Below, one piece after another: positions 5,461-11,210 of a stretch of DNA of 11,210 nucleotides. How positions within the stretch are numbered: the stretch's first letter is position 1; each line of letters opens with the position of its first letter. The stretch comes from Actinomycetota bacterium. GTDB lineage: Bacteria > Actinomycetota > AC-67. The notes beneath the pieces are model-generated. The model worked only from the letters and a program-made list of their open reading frames with translations. It was not told the origin of the DNA and searched no databases. The stretch is from contig JBAZZY010000044.1 of NCBI GenBank assembly GCA_041658565.1, forward strand, positions 1 through 11,210, in the 5' to 3' direction. The translations under genes and the position numbers were made by a program.

Positions 5461-6531
5461 TCAGCCCGCGGCGCTCGGGACGGGCAGGCCGGGAGTTGCA
5501 AGGACGGCGAGTTTCAACGCCCCGAGCCCATCAGGTGCGACGAGCATCGACGCCTGTCCGCGCGCCGAGTACATTGCGATCCCCTCGCGCCAGCGGCCGG
5601 TATCCTCCAACGACTTCTGCTCGGCCCGCATGTCATCGAGGAGGCGCCGGTAGCCAAGTGCCATCAATGCTTCTCGCTGGGTCACGAGCCCGTGGACTTC
5701 AAGGCCGAATCCCTGCGCGGTGCGGCACAAAGCGGCGAAATCCACGGGGCCGGTGATGTCGGTCGCGCCGGGATCGGCCAAGAGATCCGTCACGAGTCGG
5801 TGCTCCCGATACCCCCGAACGGGTTCCGGAACTTCGCCGAACGCGAATCCGTAGTCGAACACGAACACATATCCACGCCCGAGCGCCCCGGCCACGTCTT
5901 CGACGAAGGCGGCTGCCGTCGTCGACACGGGACGCTCCTCTCCCGGGCGAAGCGGCGGGTCAAGCGCGCGCGCCAGGTCGTCGGGTGCCGCAACCTCCAC
6001 TTCCATCAAGTCGTTTCCGGCCAGCCCGACGCGGACCTCGACGGTTCGCCCATCGCGGGCGCGCGCCAGACGAAACGGCAGGTTGTCCAAAAGCTCGTTT
6101 GCGATCAAGCATCCGGTGAATGGCTCTTGCGGCAGCGCCTCGAGAGCCGGGAGCCCGGCACGCTCAAGCCCGGCGCGTGCCGCGGCGTCCTGTTCGACGG
6201 TTAGGTAGCGAACGGCGGCGGCGAAGGGCGCGTCGGTGGCCGCAACCTCCAGAATGCGCCGTGCGAGCGTCCCGTCGCCGGCCCCTACCTCCGCGACGAT
6301 GAAGGGCTCCGGACGCCCGAGCGCGTTCCAGGCCTCGCGCAGTGCGCGCGTCAGGAGCGCGCCGAATACAGGGGAGACGTGCGCGCTGGTTACGAAGTGG
6401 CGACCAACCGGCGCGCGCGAGAAGAACCCGTCCTCGGGGTCGTACAGGGCCGCGCGCATGTACTCGTCAAAACCGATCGGGCCTTGCTCGCGAATTCGGT
6501 CGGCAATTATCTCTTGCAGGCGCGCGCTCAT
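5461..6531 (-). CDS. SAM-dependent methyltransferase, MidA/NDUFAF7-like (COG1565)
   Basis: A protein of 356 aa. The family signature opens it: GPIGFDEYMRAALYDPEDGF (17-36), then HFVTSAHVSPVFGALLTRAL (45-64). The SAM-binding loop is EVGAGDG (81-87), and NELLDNLPF (145-153) is the conserved acidic/amide motif of this group; FDYGFAFGEV follows later. Mitochondrial NDUFAF7 methylates an arginine of complex I subunit NDUFS2; the bacterial role is not established. The chosen start is ATG 6531, because the open frame upstream to a TTG at 6600 runs into the tRNA-Tyr terminator tail. The ribosome binding site is weak (GGG about 13 nt upstream), and in-frame GTG codons at 6537 and 6534 are alternatives. 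Its stop is 3 nt from that of the acyltransferase. Confidence 0.87.
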   Translation of the reverse strand: MSARLQEIIADRIREQGPIGFDEYMRAALYDPEDGFFSRAPVGRHFVTSAHVSPVFGALLTRALREAWNALGRPEPFIVAEVGAGDGTLARRILEVAATDAPFAAAVRYLTVEQDAAARAGLERAGLPALEALPQEPFTGCLIANELLDNLPFRLARARDGRTVEVRVGLAGNDLMEVEVAAPDDLARALDPPLRPGEERPVSTTAAAFVEDVAGALGRGYVFVFDYGFAFGEVPEPVRGYREHRLVTDLLADPGATDITGPVDFAALCRTAQGFGLEVHGLVTQREALMALGYRRLLDDMRAEQKSLEDTGRWREGIAMYSARGQASMLVAPDGLGALKLAVLATPGLPVPSAAG

Positions 6532-6600
6532 CACCACAACGTTACCCGGATGATGCCGACTGAATCGAAGCCGCGCGCCCGGTTCCGGCCCGAGAACCAA

Positions 6601-6639
6601 GAACGGGACCCGCCGATATCGCTTCGACGGATCCCGTTC
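6601..6639 (-). terminator. Intrinsic terminator of tRNA-Tyr
   Basis: On the minus strand GAACGGGATCCGTCG (6625-6639) pairs over 15 bp, with two G-U wobbles, with CGGCGGGTCCCGTTC (6601-6615) around a 9-nt loop. TTGGTT follows as a short U-rich tail. It begins 4 nt after the encoded CCA of tRNA-Tyr. Confidence 0.8.
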
Positions 6640-6643
6640 CTGT

Positions 6644-6728
6644 TGGTGGGAGGAAGAGGGTTCGAACCTCTGAAGGCTGTGCCACCTGATTTACAGTCAG
6701 GCCCGTTTGGCCGCTTCGGTATCCTCCC
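6644..6728 (-). tRNA. tRNA-Tyr (anticodon GTA)
   Basis: A class II tRNA of 85 nt including an encoded CCA (6644-6646). Acceptor GGGAGGA/TCCTCCC, anticodon stem CCTGA/TCAGG around loop CTGTAAA, long variable arm (TGGCACAGCCTTC), T-arm AGAGG-TTCGAAC-CCTCT. The GTA anticodon and long arm identify bacterial tRNA-Tyr. It is the only one of the three tRNAs here with an encoded CCA. Confidence 0.96.
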
Positions 6729-6759
6729 AAGCCCCCCAGTTGCCCGAGGCGCGGATCGA

Positions 6760-6766
6760 TAGTGTA
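6760..6766. promoter_or_regulatory. Symmetric TAnnnTA element: shared -10 of tRNA-Tyr (-) and yajQ (+)
   Basis: The heptamer TAGTGTA reads TAGTGT on the plus strand (6760-6765) and TACACT on the minus strand (6761-6766), both fitting the TAnnnT -10. Plus transcription would begin near 6772, about 8 nt before the yajQ ATG, which lacks a ribosome binding site. Minus transcription would begin near 6754, about 25 nt before tRNA-Tyr. No clear -35 is seen on either side. Confidence 0.4.
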
Positions 6767-6779
6767 CCCTCCCAACGCC

Positions 6780-7277
6780 ATGGCGAAAGATTCCTCGTTC
6801 GACGTCGTTTCCGAGATCGACCGCCAAGAGGTCGACAACGCGCTGAACCAGGCGCGCAAGGAGCTACAGCAGCGGTTCGACTTCAAAGGAACCGGCGCCG
6901 ATGTCGCCTGGTCCGGCGAACTCGAAGTCACGATTTCCGCCAACGCCGAGCAGCGCGTTCAGGCCGCCCTTGAGGTGTTCAAAGAGAAATGTGTGCGCCG
7001 CGAGGTCTCGCTGAAGGCACTGCAGTGCGGCGAGATCAAGCCCACCGGCGGCGGAGCGTTCAAGTTGCTGATCGCCATCAACAAGGGTATCGCCGACGAG
7101 AAGGCCCGCGAGATCGTCAAGACCGTCAAGGCGGCAAACCTCAAGGGTGTCCAGGTCGCGATCCAGGGTGATCAGTTGCGCGTGAGCGGCAAGACCCGCG
7201 ACGCGCTCCAGAGCGTGATCGCACTTCTCAAAGAGAAGGACTTCGGCATCCCGCTTCAATTTACGAACTATCGCTGA
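6780..7277 (+). CDS. yajQ: YajQ family cyclic di-GMP-binding / nucleotide-binding protein (UPF0234)
   Basis: A protein of 165 aa, full length for the family. Signature blocks: MAKDSSFDVVSEIDRQEVDN at the N-terminus, QRFDFKGTGADV (33-44), CGEIKPTGGGAFKLLIAINK in the middle, and KEKDFGIPLQFTNYR at the C-terminus. Two RRM-like halves are expected. Homologues bind RNA or nucleotides, and the Xanthomonas member binds cyclic di-GMP and acts with a LysR regulator; the role in actinobacteria is not known. The ATG at 6780 matches the family N-terminus; a GTG six codons upstream falls inside the predicted -10. No Shine-Dalgarno precedes it, so initiation may be leaderless or nearly so. It diverges from tRNA-Tyr. 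Confidence 0.94.
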   Translation: MAKDSSFDVVSEIDRQEVDNALNQARKELQQRFDFKGTGADVAWSGELEVTISANAEQRVQAALEVFKEKCVRREVSLKALQCGEIKPTGGGAFKLLIAINKGIADEKAREIVKTVKAANLKGVQVAIQGDQLRVSGKTRDALQSVIALLKEKDFGIPLQFTNYR

Positions 7278-7377
7278 TTCCTCCCCTCCCGGAACCGCCC
7301 GCTTGGGCTATGGAATCGCGGGCGCGCGGCGCGCGGCATCTGACTCGTCGGACCGTCGACGGGGAAGGGAGGATGCG

Positions 7378-7794
7378 TTGGAGACACGCGACCTGATCCC
7401 ACGCTTCTACAAGGAAGTGATGGAGAACGGGAACTTGGACGTGATCGACGAGTTGCTCGCGCCGGACTTCGTGGAGCACACGCTCCCACCGGGAAGCAGC
7501 TACGAACCCACAAGGGAAGGCGTGAAGAACCTCATTCGCGATCTGACCACCGGGTTCAGTTCATTGTCGATCGAGGTGCACGACGTGATCGCGCAGGGCG
7601 ACGTCGCCGCATGCAGGGTCACCATGAACGGAACGCACAGCGGCGAGTTCATGGGTCTTCCGGCCACCGGCAAACGGATTTCGTGGGACTCGTGCGACTG
7701 GATACGAGTCCACAACGGCAAAGCCGTCGAGCACTGGGCCGTCGACGACAACCTGACCATGCTGCAGCAACTGGGCGTAATCCCCCAGGTGTAG
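7378..7794 (+). CDS. SnoaL-like polyketide cyclase / ester cyclase family protein (NTF2 fold)
   Basis: A protein of 138 aa. Seen: FYKEVMENGNLDVIDELLAP (10-29), DFVEHTLPPG (30-39), GEFMGLPATGKRISWDSCDW (89-108), and GKAVEHWAVDDNLTMLQQLG (114-133), the closing pattern of the SnoaL group. The fold is a small cone-shaped barrel. Named members cyclise polyketides, but most genomic copies are of unknown role; no polyketide genes are nearby. The start is TTG at 7378 with AAGGGAGG 5 nt upstream; an ATG at 7373 is out of frame. The gene lies 100 nt after yajQ and ends before a strong hairpin. A general NTF2-like ligand-binding protein is the main alternative. Confidence 0.85.
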   Translation: METRDLIPRFYKEVMENGNLDVIDELLAPDFVEHTLPPGSSYEPTREGVKNLIRDLTTGFSSLSIEVHDVIAQGDVAACRVTMNGTHSGEFMGLPATGKRISWDSCDWIRVHNGKAVEHWAVDDNLTMLQQLGVIPQV

Positions 7795-7808
7795 GCAACG
7801 AAGAACCA

Positions 7809-7845
7809 GACGCCCCGACCCGCCACGATGACGGGTCGGGGCGTC
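7809..7845 (+). terminator. Perfect 14-bp hairpin terminator after the SnoaL-like gene
   Basis: GACGCCCCGACCCG (7809-7822) pairs perfectly with CGGGTCGGGGCGTC (7832-7845) around a 9-nt loop, 14 nt after the stop. No real U-tract follows (GCATGTT). It separates the SnoaL-like gene from the phosphoesterase. Confidence 0.75.
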
Positions 7846-7929
7846 GCATGTTCGCGATCGGCAGGAGATCCCCGCCACGGCGCCAATACTCCTTGGGAAG
7901 GCATAAGGTCGAACTCGGGGAGACATGGC

Positions 7930-9615
7930 ATGAACTGGACGCGGCGGCAGTTCCTGGGAGCGATCGCAGGCGCGGGCGCGGTAGCGGCGCTGGAGGGAAC
8001 GCGCGCCGGACGGCTGTTCGGAACTCCAGCGTTCGCCGACGGTCCGTGGGACGAAACAACGGTGGTTAAGACGATTCGCGCCCTCGGGGCGACCGGATAC
8101 GTCCGGCTCGGAGACGGCGGCGCCGGCGAGCCGCACTTGGTTCGCGACGAAATGGCGCCGGCGCGCGCCGGCCGTGAAACCACGCGAGTTTCGCTGCTGT
8201 ACTTCGCGCACCTCACCGACATCCACATCATCGACACACAGTCCCCACTGCGGCCGGAGTTCCTGGACCCAACGAGCTTCTCGCCGTCGCCGGCCCCGTT
8301 CAACTCCGCATGGCGTCCGCACGAGCCCCTGACGACGCACGTCCTCGAAGCGATGGTGCGACGCGTCAACCGAATCCCTTTGAGCCCCCTGAGCGGGGCG
8401 GCAATGAACTTCGTGCTCGCCGGCGGAGACGCGGCCGACAACGCCCAGCTCAACGAAGCTCGGTGGTTCGTCGACATCCTCGACGGCGGGCGGATCACCC
8501 CGGACTCGGGAACGAAGGGGGTCTACGAAGGCGTACAACGAGCCTCGTATCCCAACCCGGCTTACTGGCATCCCGACGACCCATCCCGAGACCAGTACGG
8601 AATCCAGTTCGGATTCCCGCTCATTCCCGGCTTGCTCGAAGCGTCGATTGCGCCGTTCATGGCCGAAGGCCTGCGAGTTCCGTGGCTGTCGATGACGGGA
8701 AACCACGACACGCTGTGGCAAGGGAACTGCCCGACTGAAGGGGCGGCCGGTGTCCCCTTCGCTGCCATAGCAACCAGCGGAGCAAAGCCGGAGGGAGGAG
8801 CGACGCCCGACCGCGAACGCGAAATCCTCAAGACGCGCGACTGGATCGCACAGCACTTCGCGACGCCAAGTCGGCCCGGCCCGGTCGGACACGGGTTCAC
8901 GCAGGAGAACCTGCGAAGCGGCACCGGCTACTACGCCCGCAATGAGGGAAACAACGTGCGGCTGATCGTCCTGGATTCAGTCAACCCGAACGGCTACGCG
9001 AACGGCAGCCTGGACGCCGCACAGATGCAATGGCTGGAGAGCGAATTGATCTCGTGCCACTCCCGGTACCTCACACCTGCGGGCGACTGGGCGACCACGG
9101 GCAACACCAACCGTCTTGTGATCCTGACAGGGCACCACAGCTTGTACTCGATGGACAACCCCCTGATCGGCCCGGTCACGACCGAGCCACGCGTGCTCGG
9201 CGATCAAGTTACGGCGCTGCTCGCGCGATTCCCAAACATCGTGCTGTACGTGGGTGGACACGTCCACGAGAACAGAATCGTGGCGCACCCGGGCCCCGAC
9301 GGTTCGTACGGGTTCTGGGAGATCGCGACGGCGTCACACATCGACTGGCCGCAACAGTCGCGCATCCTTGAGCTGCTCGACAACAAAGACAGCACGCTGT
9401 CTGTTTGGGTAACCGTCTTCGACCACGTCGCGCCGGCGAGTCCGGGCACGGGATTCGACGTCATCGACCTCGCGAGCATCTCGCGCGAACTGTCGTACAA
9501 CGACCCTCAGTCGGGCGCCAACGGAGGGAAGAACTTCTCGGCTTTGGAGAAGAGCAAGGCGACGGGGCAGCCGATCGACCGCAACGTCGAACTGATCCTG
9601 CGCGCGCCATTCTGA
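7930..9615 (+). CDS. Tat-exported metallophosphoesterase, TIGR03767 (PPA1498)-like
   Basis: A protein of 561 aa. The N-terminus MNWTRRQFLGAIAGAGA is a twin-arginine signal (RRQFL); a likely signal peptidase site is TPAFA|D after residue 36. The calcineurin-like metal sites are in order but widely spaced: DIH (97-99), GGDAADN (165-171), GNHD (257-260), GHH (401-403) and GGHVH (442-446). Long inserts between these motifs and a Tat signal are the described marks of TIGR03767, an actinobacterial group. Tat export suggests it folds and loads metals in the cytoplasm before export. The substrate is unknown; phosphodiesters or phosphomonoesters outside the membrane are likely. The ATG at 7930 has GGGGAG (7917-7922) 7 nt upstream; the open frame continues 34 codons further up but crosses the terminator loop. 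It is bounded by hairpins on both sides and probably monocistronic. Confidence 0.9.
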   Translation: MNWTRRQFLGAIAGAGAVAALEGTRAGRLFGTPAFADGPWDETTVVKTIRALGATGYVRLGDGGAGEPHLVRDEMAPARAGRETTRVSLLYFAHLTDIHIIDTQSPLRPEFLDPTSFSPSPAPFNSAWRPHEPLTTHVLEAMVRRVNRIPLSPLSGAAMNFVLAGGDAADNAQLNEARWFVDILDGGRITPDSGTKGVYEGVQRASYPNPAYWHPDDPSRDQYGIQFGFPLIPGLLEASIAPFMAEGLRVPWLSMTGNHDTLWQGNCPTEGAAGVPFAAIATSGAKPEGGATPDREREILKTRDWIAQHFATPSRPGPVGHGFTQENLRSGTGYYARNEGNNVRLIVLDSVNPNGYANGSLDAAQMQWLESELISCHSRYLTPAGDWATTGNTNRLVILTGHHSLYSMDNPLIGPVTTEPRVLGDQVTALLARFPNIVLYVGGHVHENRIVAHPGPDGSYGFWEIATASHIDWPQQSRILELLDNKDSTLSVWVTVFDHVAPASPGTGFDVIDLASISRELSYNDPQSGANGGKNFSALEKSKATGQPIDRNVELILRAPF

Positions 9616-9640
9616 TCCGCAGTCCAGCCCCGGAAGTGCA

Positions 9641-9666
9641 GAGGGCGCCACAGTTGTGGCGCCCTT
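9641..9666. terminator. Palindromic terminator shared by convergent genes
   Basis: AGGGCGCCAC (9642-9651) pairs perfectly with GTGGCGCCCT (9656-9665) around AGTT; G9641-T9666 adds a wobble pair. It lies 26 nt after the phosphoesterase stop and, on the other strand, 16 nt after the small ORF stop, so it can end both transcripts. No U-tract is present on either side. Confidence 0.75.
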
Positions 9667-9681
9667 CGGAGAAGTCGGCGG

Positions 9682-9756
9682 CTACTTCTTCCCGCCCTTC
9701 TTCGGCTGCTTGGGCTTCTTGACTTCTTTCTTAGGCTTGTCGCGGCCCTTGGCCAT
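9682..9756 (-). CDS. Lysine-rich small protein of 24 aa
   Basis: A short gene, ATG at 9756-9754 and TAG at 9684-9682. The start has a near-perfect ribosome binding site, AGGAGGG, with 6-nt spacing, and the stop is followed 16 nt later by a hairpin. The translation begins MAKGRDKPKKEVKKPKQP and ends in KKGGKK: 12 of 24 residues are Lys, with Pro breaks, and there is no hydrophobic segment, Cys or aromatic. It would be a highly basic, unfolded peptide, perhaps binding nucleic acid, ribosome or acidic polymer; nothing in the sequence fixes a role. It lies 75 nt after the M23 peptidase on the same strand, with a weak 6-bp hairpin (9814-9829) between them, so co-transcription is possible. Confidence 0.7.
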   Translation of the reverse strand: MAKGRDKPKKEVKKPKQPKKGGKK

Positions 9757-9831
9757 GGCGATCCCTCCTGTCGTACGGCACCGCGAGCCTACCAAAGGAT
9801 TGGCGTGGCTCCGCCTCTTCCCGAAGAGGAA

Positions 9832-11124
9832 TCAGTCGCCGGTGCGAACCGGGTCGAGCGCCGCCAGCAGCAAGCCGAGCGGCTGATACGCGGGAACTGC
9901 GGGGTCGAGCGTTCCCGCTGGGCCGTCCCCAACGACCGGCGGGTCCATCGACGTCCAATCGTGTTCGGACAGCGGACCGGCGAGCGCCAGATCAGCTAGG
10001 GCAATCGTCGCTCCCGACATGCCGAACCCTGCCGTCCACAGCGCGGGCGGCGGCGAGTTCGGGTCGGCAAACAAATCGAAGAGAGTCCCCCAATTGGCAG
10101 CCCCGAGCGTCGGGATATCGGCGCCCGTCGCCCCCAACGCGTCTGCGAGGCGATTCTCGGCCGCGACCAACCATGCGTCGAGGATCCTCTTCGGATTCAC
10201 CGAGTCTGTGGTCCCGGTCGGATGCACCTCGAAGTGCACGTGCGGGTAGGTTCCCTTCGCGACTCCGGTGTCCCCGACGAACCCGATGATGTCACCCGAG
10301 GAAACCTGCTTGCCGGGCGCGATGCCTCGAGCGATTCGGGAGAGATGCCCGTAGAAGTAGTACCGCCCGCTGGGGGTCATCAACCAAATCGCGTTACCGC
10401 TGGTTCCCCCCTGGGCGACCTTCCAAATGTACCCGTCTCCCGAGGCGGTGACCGGCGTGCCTGAAACCGCAAACAGATCCGTCCCCTCGTGCGGATGAAA
10501 CGACGGCAGGTAGCGCGGCGCGCCGTAGTCGTCCTGGTACCACACATACCCGAGGACGGGGAACCGGCCGAAGGCGCGCCCGAGGTCGCGCGGAGAACTT
10601 GAGTTCATCCCTGCGGCGCGCATCAACTCAAGCAGGCGAGTCGTCGTATGAGCCGGGCTCTTCTCGCGCGTAAGCCAGGTCATAAGTTCACGAGAGTAGG
10701 TCGAAGGCGAGGTGGGTCCCAGGGATCGCTGCGTCGGCTGTGACCGCCGCACCGACGAAGACCTCCGGGCGGATGACTTCGATCCACCGGATGTTCCCTT
10801 CGTCGGGGTCGACGAGGCCTTCGGGCGCGGCGTCGAGGACGACGTCGGCCTCGCGGAGGGATTCGGAGTCGGGTTCGTGGTGGGCGTGGGATTCGTGGTG
10901 GGGGTCGGGTTCGTGGTGGGCGTGGGATTCGTGGTGGGGGTCGGGTTCGTGGTGGGCGTGGGATTCGTGGTCGGAGTCGGACTCGGGGACGGCTTCTTGA
11001 ATCCGGGAATCGGGATCTGCGCGTTACCCGGTGCAGGCAGCAGTGCCCAGACGGCCGTAAGAAGGGCCGCCAGAATTGAAACCCGCCTCAGAAATGATCT
11101 CATCGTTGCCGTGTCCGTCCGCAT
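9832..11124 (-). CDS. Secreted M23 (LytM-type) peptidase with Pro/Thr repeat linker
   Basis: A protein of 430 aa. Residues 1-35 form a signal peptide: basic start, hydrophobic ILAALLTAVWALLP, likely cleavage at GNA|Q. Residues 49-84 hold six PTPTTN repeats, then a Ser/Thr/Lys/Arg-rich linker to about 140. The M23 domain lies at about 185-315: HEGTD (His212, Asp216), YGH (258-260) and PHVHFEVHP (His295, His297), giving the usual zinc ligands and catalytic His. The family cuts peptidoglycan cross-bridges or stems outside the cell. Residues 320-430 match nothing I recognise. The ATG at 11124 has AAAAGGG close upstream; an ATG at 11103 (MRSFLRR) is the alternative and would leave the signal peptide intact. 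It is first in its direction in this window, followed by the 24-aa ORF. Confidence 0.9.
   Translation of the reverse strand: MRTDTATMRSFLRRVSILAALLTAVWALLPAPGNAQIPIPGFKKPSPSPTPTTNPTPTTNPTPTTNPTPTTNPTPTTNPTPTTNPTPNPSARPTSSSTPRPKASSTPTKGTSGGSKSSARRSSSVRRSQPTQRSLGPTSPSTYSRELMTWLTREKSPAHTTTRLLELMRAAGMNSSSPRDLGRAFGRFPVLGYVWYQDDYGAPRYLPSFHPHEGTDLFAVSGTPVTASGDGYIWKVAQGGTSGNAIWLMTPSGRYYFYGHLSRIARGIAPGKQVSSGDIIGFVGDTGVAKGTYPHVHFEVHPTGTTDSVNPKRILDAWLVAAENRLADALGATGADIPTLGAANWGTLFDLFADPNSPPPALWTAGFGMSGATIALADLALAGPLSEHDWTSMDPPVVGDGPAGTLDPAVPAYQPLGLLLAALDPVRTGD
10871..10978. repeat. Tandem repeat, 18-bp units in a 36-bp higher-order pattern
   Basis: Six 18-bp units run from 10871 to 10978. They alternate between GGGTTCGTGGTGGGCGTG (10871, 10907, 10943) and GGATTCGTGGTGGGGGTC (10889, 10925, with a diverged last copy at 10961). 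The true period is therefore 36 bp, three copies. On the minus strand each unit encodes PTPTTN in the linker of the M23 peptidase. Confidence 0.93.
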
Positions 11125-11210
11125 GTCCCTTTTCGCCGCTCGGAGTGGCGATCCCTCTGCCTGACCAACGATTCATAGATCGATCAGGCTCGCGGCGGGG
11201 AGCGGAACCG

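Noticed and set aside
6532..6600. Longer methyltransferase starting at TTG 6600
   Set aside because: The extension begins in the tail of the tRNA-Tyr terminator, has no ribosome binding site and does not resemble the family N-terminus.
7296..7324. 7-bp hairpin (CGCCCGC/GCGGGCG) after yajQ as terminator
   Set aside because: Short stem with a 15-nt loop and no U-tract in GC-rich sequence; too likely by chance.
7561..8892. 443-codon minus-strand open frame
   Set aside because: It is antisense to the SnoaL-like gene and the phosphoesterase, whose motifs and ribosome binding sites are clear; its translation has no recognisable domain.
9814..9829. Hairpin CCTCTT/AAGAGG just after the peptidase stop as terminator
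   Set aside because: Only a 6-bp stem with no U-tract; it may not stop transcription into the 24-aa ORF.
10871..10978. CRISPR-like array
   Set aside because: The 18-bp units abut with no spacers and encode a peptide repeat in frame.
10712..11164. Plus-strand frame with a VGVGFV repeat
   Set aside because: It is only the other strand of the PTPTTN repeat; the minus frame has a signal peptide and an M23 domain.
11125..11210. Cyclic di-AMP (ydaO-type) riboswitch before the peptidase
   Set aside because: Such riboswitches often precede actinobacterial wall hydrolases, but the conserved core segments are not visible in the 86 nt available.

Overview
This is a high-GC chromosomal window, most likely from an actinobacterium (Actinomycetota), probably a lineage distant from the well-studied genera. 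Four things point that way. The order tRNA-Thr, tRNA-Met, rpmG, hadA-like, hadB-like matches the thrT-metT-rpmG2-hadA-hadB locus of Mycobacterium tuberculosis. The Tat-exported metallophosphoesterase resembles the TIGR03767 (PPA1498) family. GTG and TTG starts are common. Two of the three tRNA genes lack an encoded CCA. No plasmid, phage, transposon, CRISPR array or defence island is visible; apart from a few odd features this reads as ordinary chromosome.

Left part (1-4624, all on the minus strand, listed in order of transcription). tRNA-Thr(GGT) and tRNA-Met(CAT) lead into rpmG (ribosomal protein L33, 54 aa). Next is a tight three-gene cluster with 3-nt gaps: a FabG-type reductase, a HadA-like hydratase subunit and a HadB-like catalytic subunit. 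Together these should carry out the reduction and dehydration half of a fatty-acyl cycle. A perfect 11-bp hairpin follows hadB. Then come a family-2 glycosyltransferase with an N-terminal segment like the C-terminal tail of cysteinyl-tRNA synthetase, an ECF sigma factor, its overlapping membrane-anchored zinc-finger anti-sigma factor, and the beginning of a membrane-anchored or secreted Pro/Ser-rich protein that runs off the left edge.

Middle part (4684-7794). A PlsC-type acyltransferase (+) converges with a MidA/NDUFAF7-like methyltransferase (-), with only 3 nt between their stop codons. tRNA-Tyr(GTA) (-) has a strong terminator and diverges from yajQ (+) at a symmetric TAnnnTA element that could be a shared -10. 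A SnoaL-like protein with a TTG start follows yajQ and ends in a 14-bp hairpin.

Right part (7930-11210). A large Tat-exported metallophosphoesterase (+) converges on a 24-aa lysine-rich small ORF (-) that has a consensus ribosome binding site; a palindromic terminator lies between them. Upstream of the small ORF on the same strand is a secreted M23 (LytM-type) peptidase whose Pro/Thr/Asn linker is encoded by a 36-bp higher-order tandem repeat.

The common theme is the cell envelope: acyl-chain and phospholipid synthesis, a glycosyltransferase, an envelope-stress type sigma/anti-sigma pair, a peptidoglycan hydrolase and an exported phosphoesterase. I do not see a convincing multi-gene novel system. 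The items most worth checking are the CysRS-tail/glycosyltransferase fusion, the 24-aa ORF, the SDR inserted between rpmG and hadA, and the overlapping divergent promoter.
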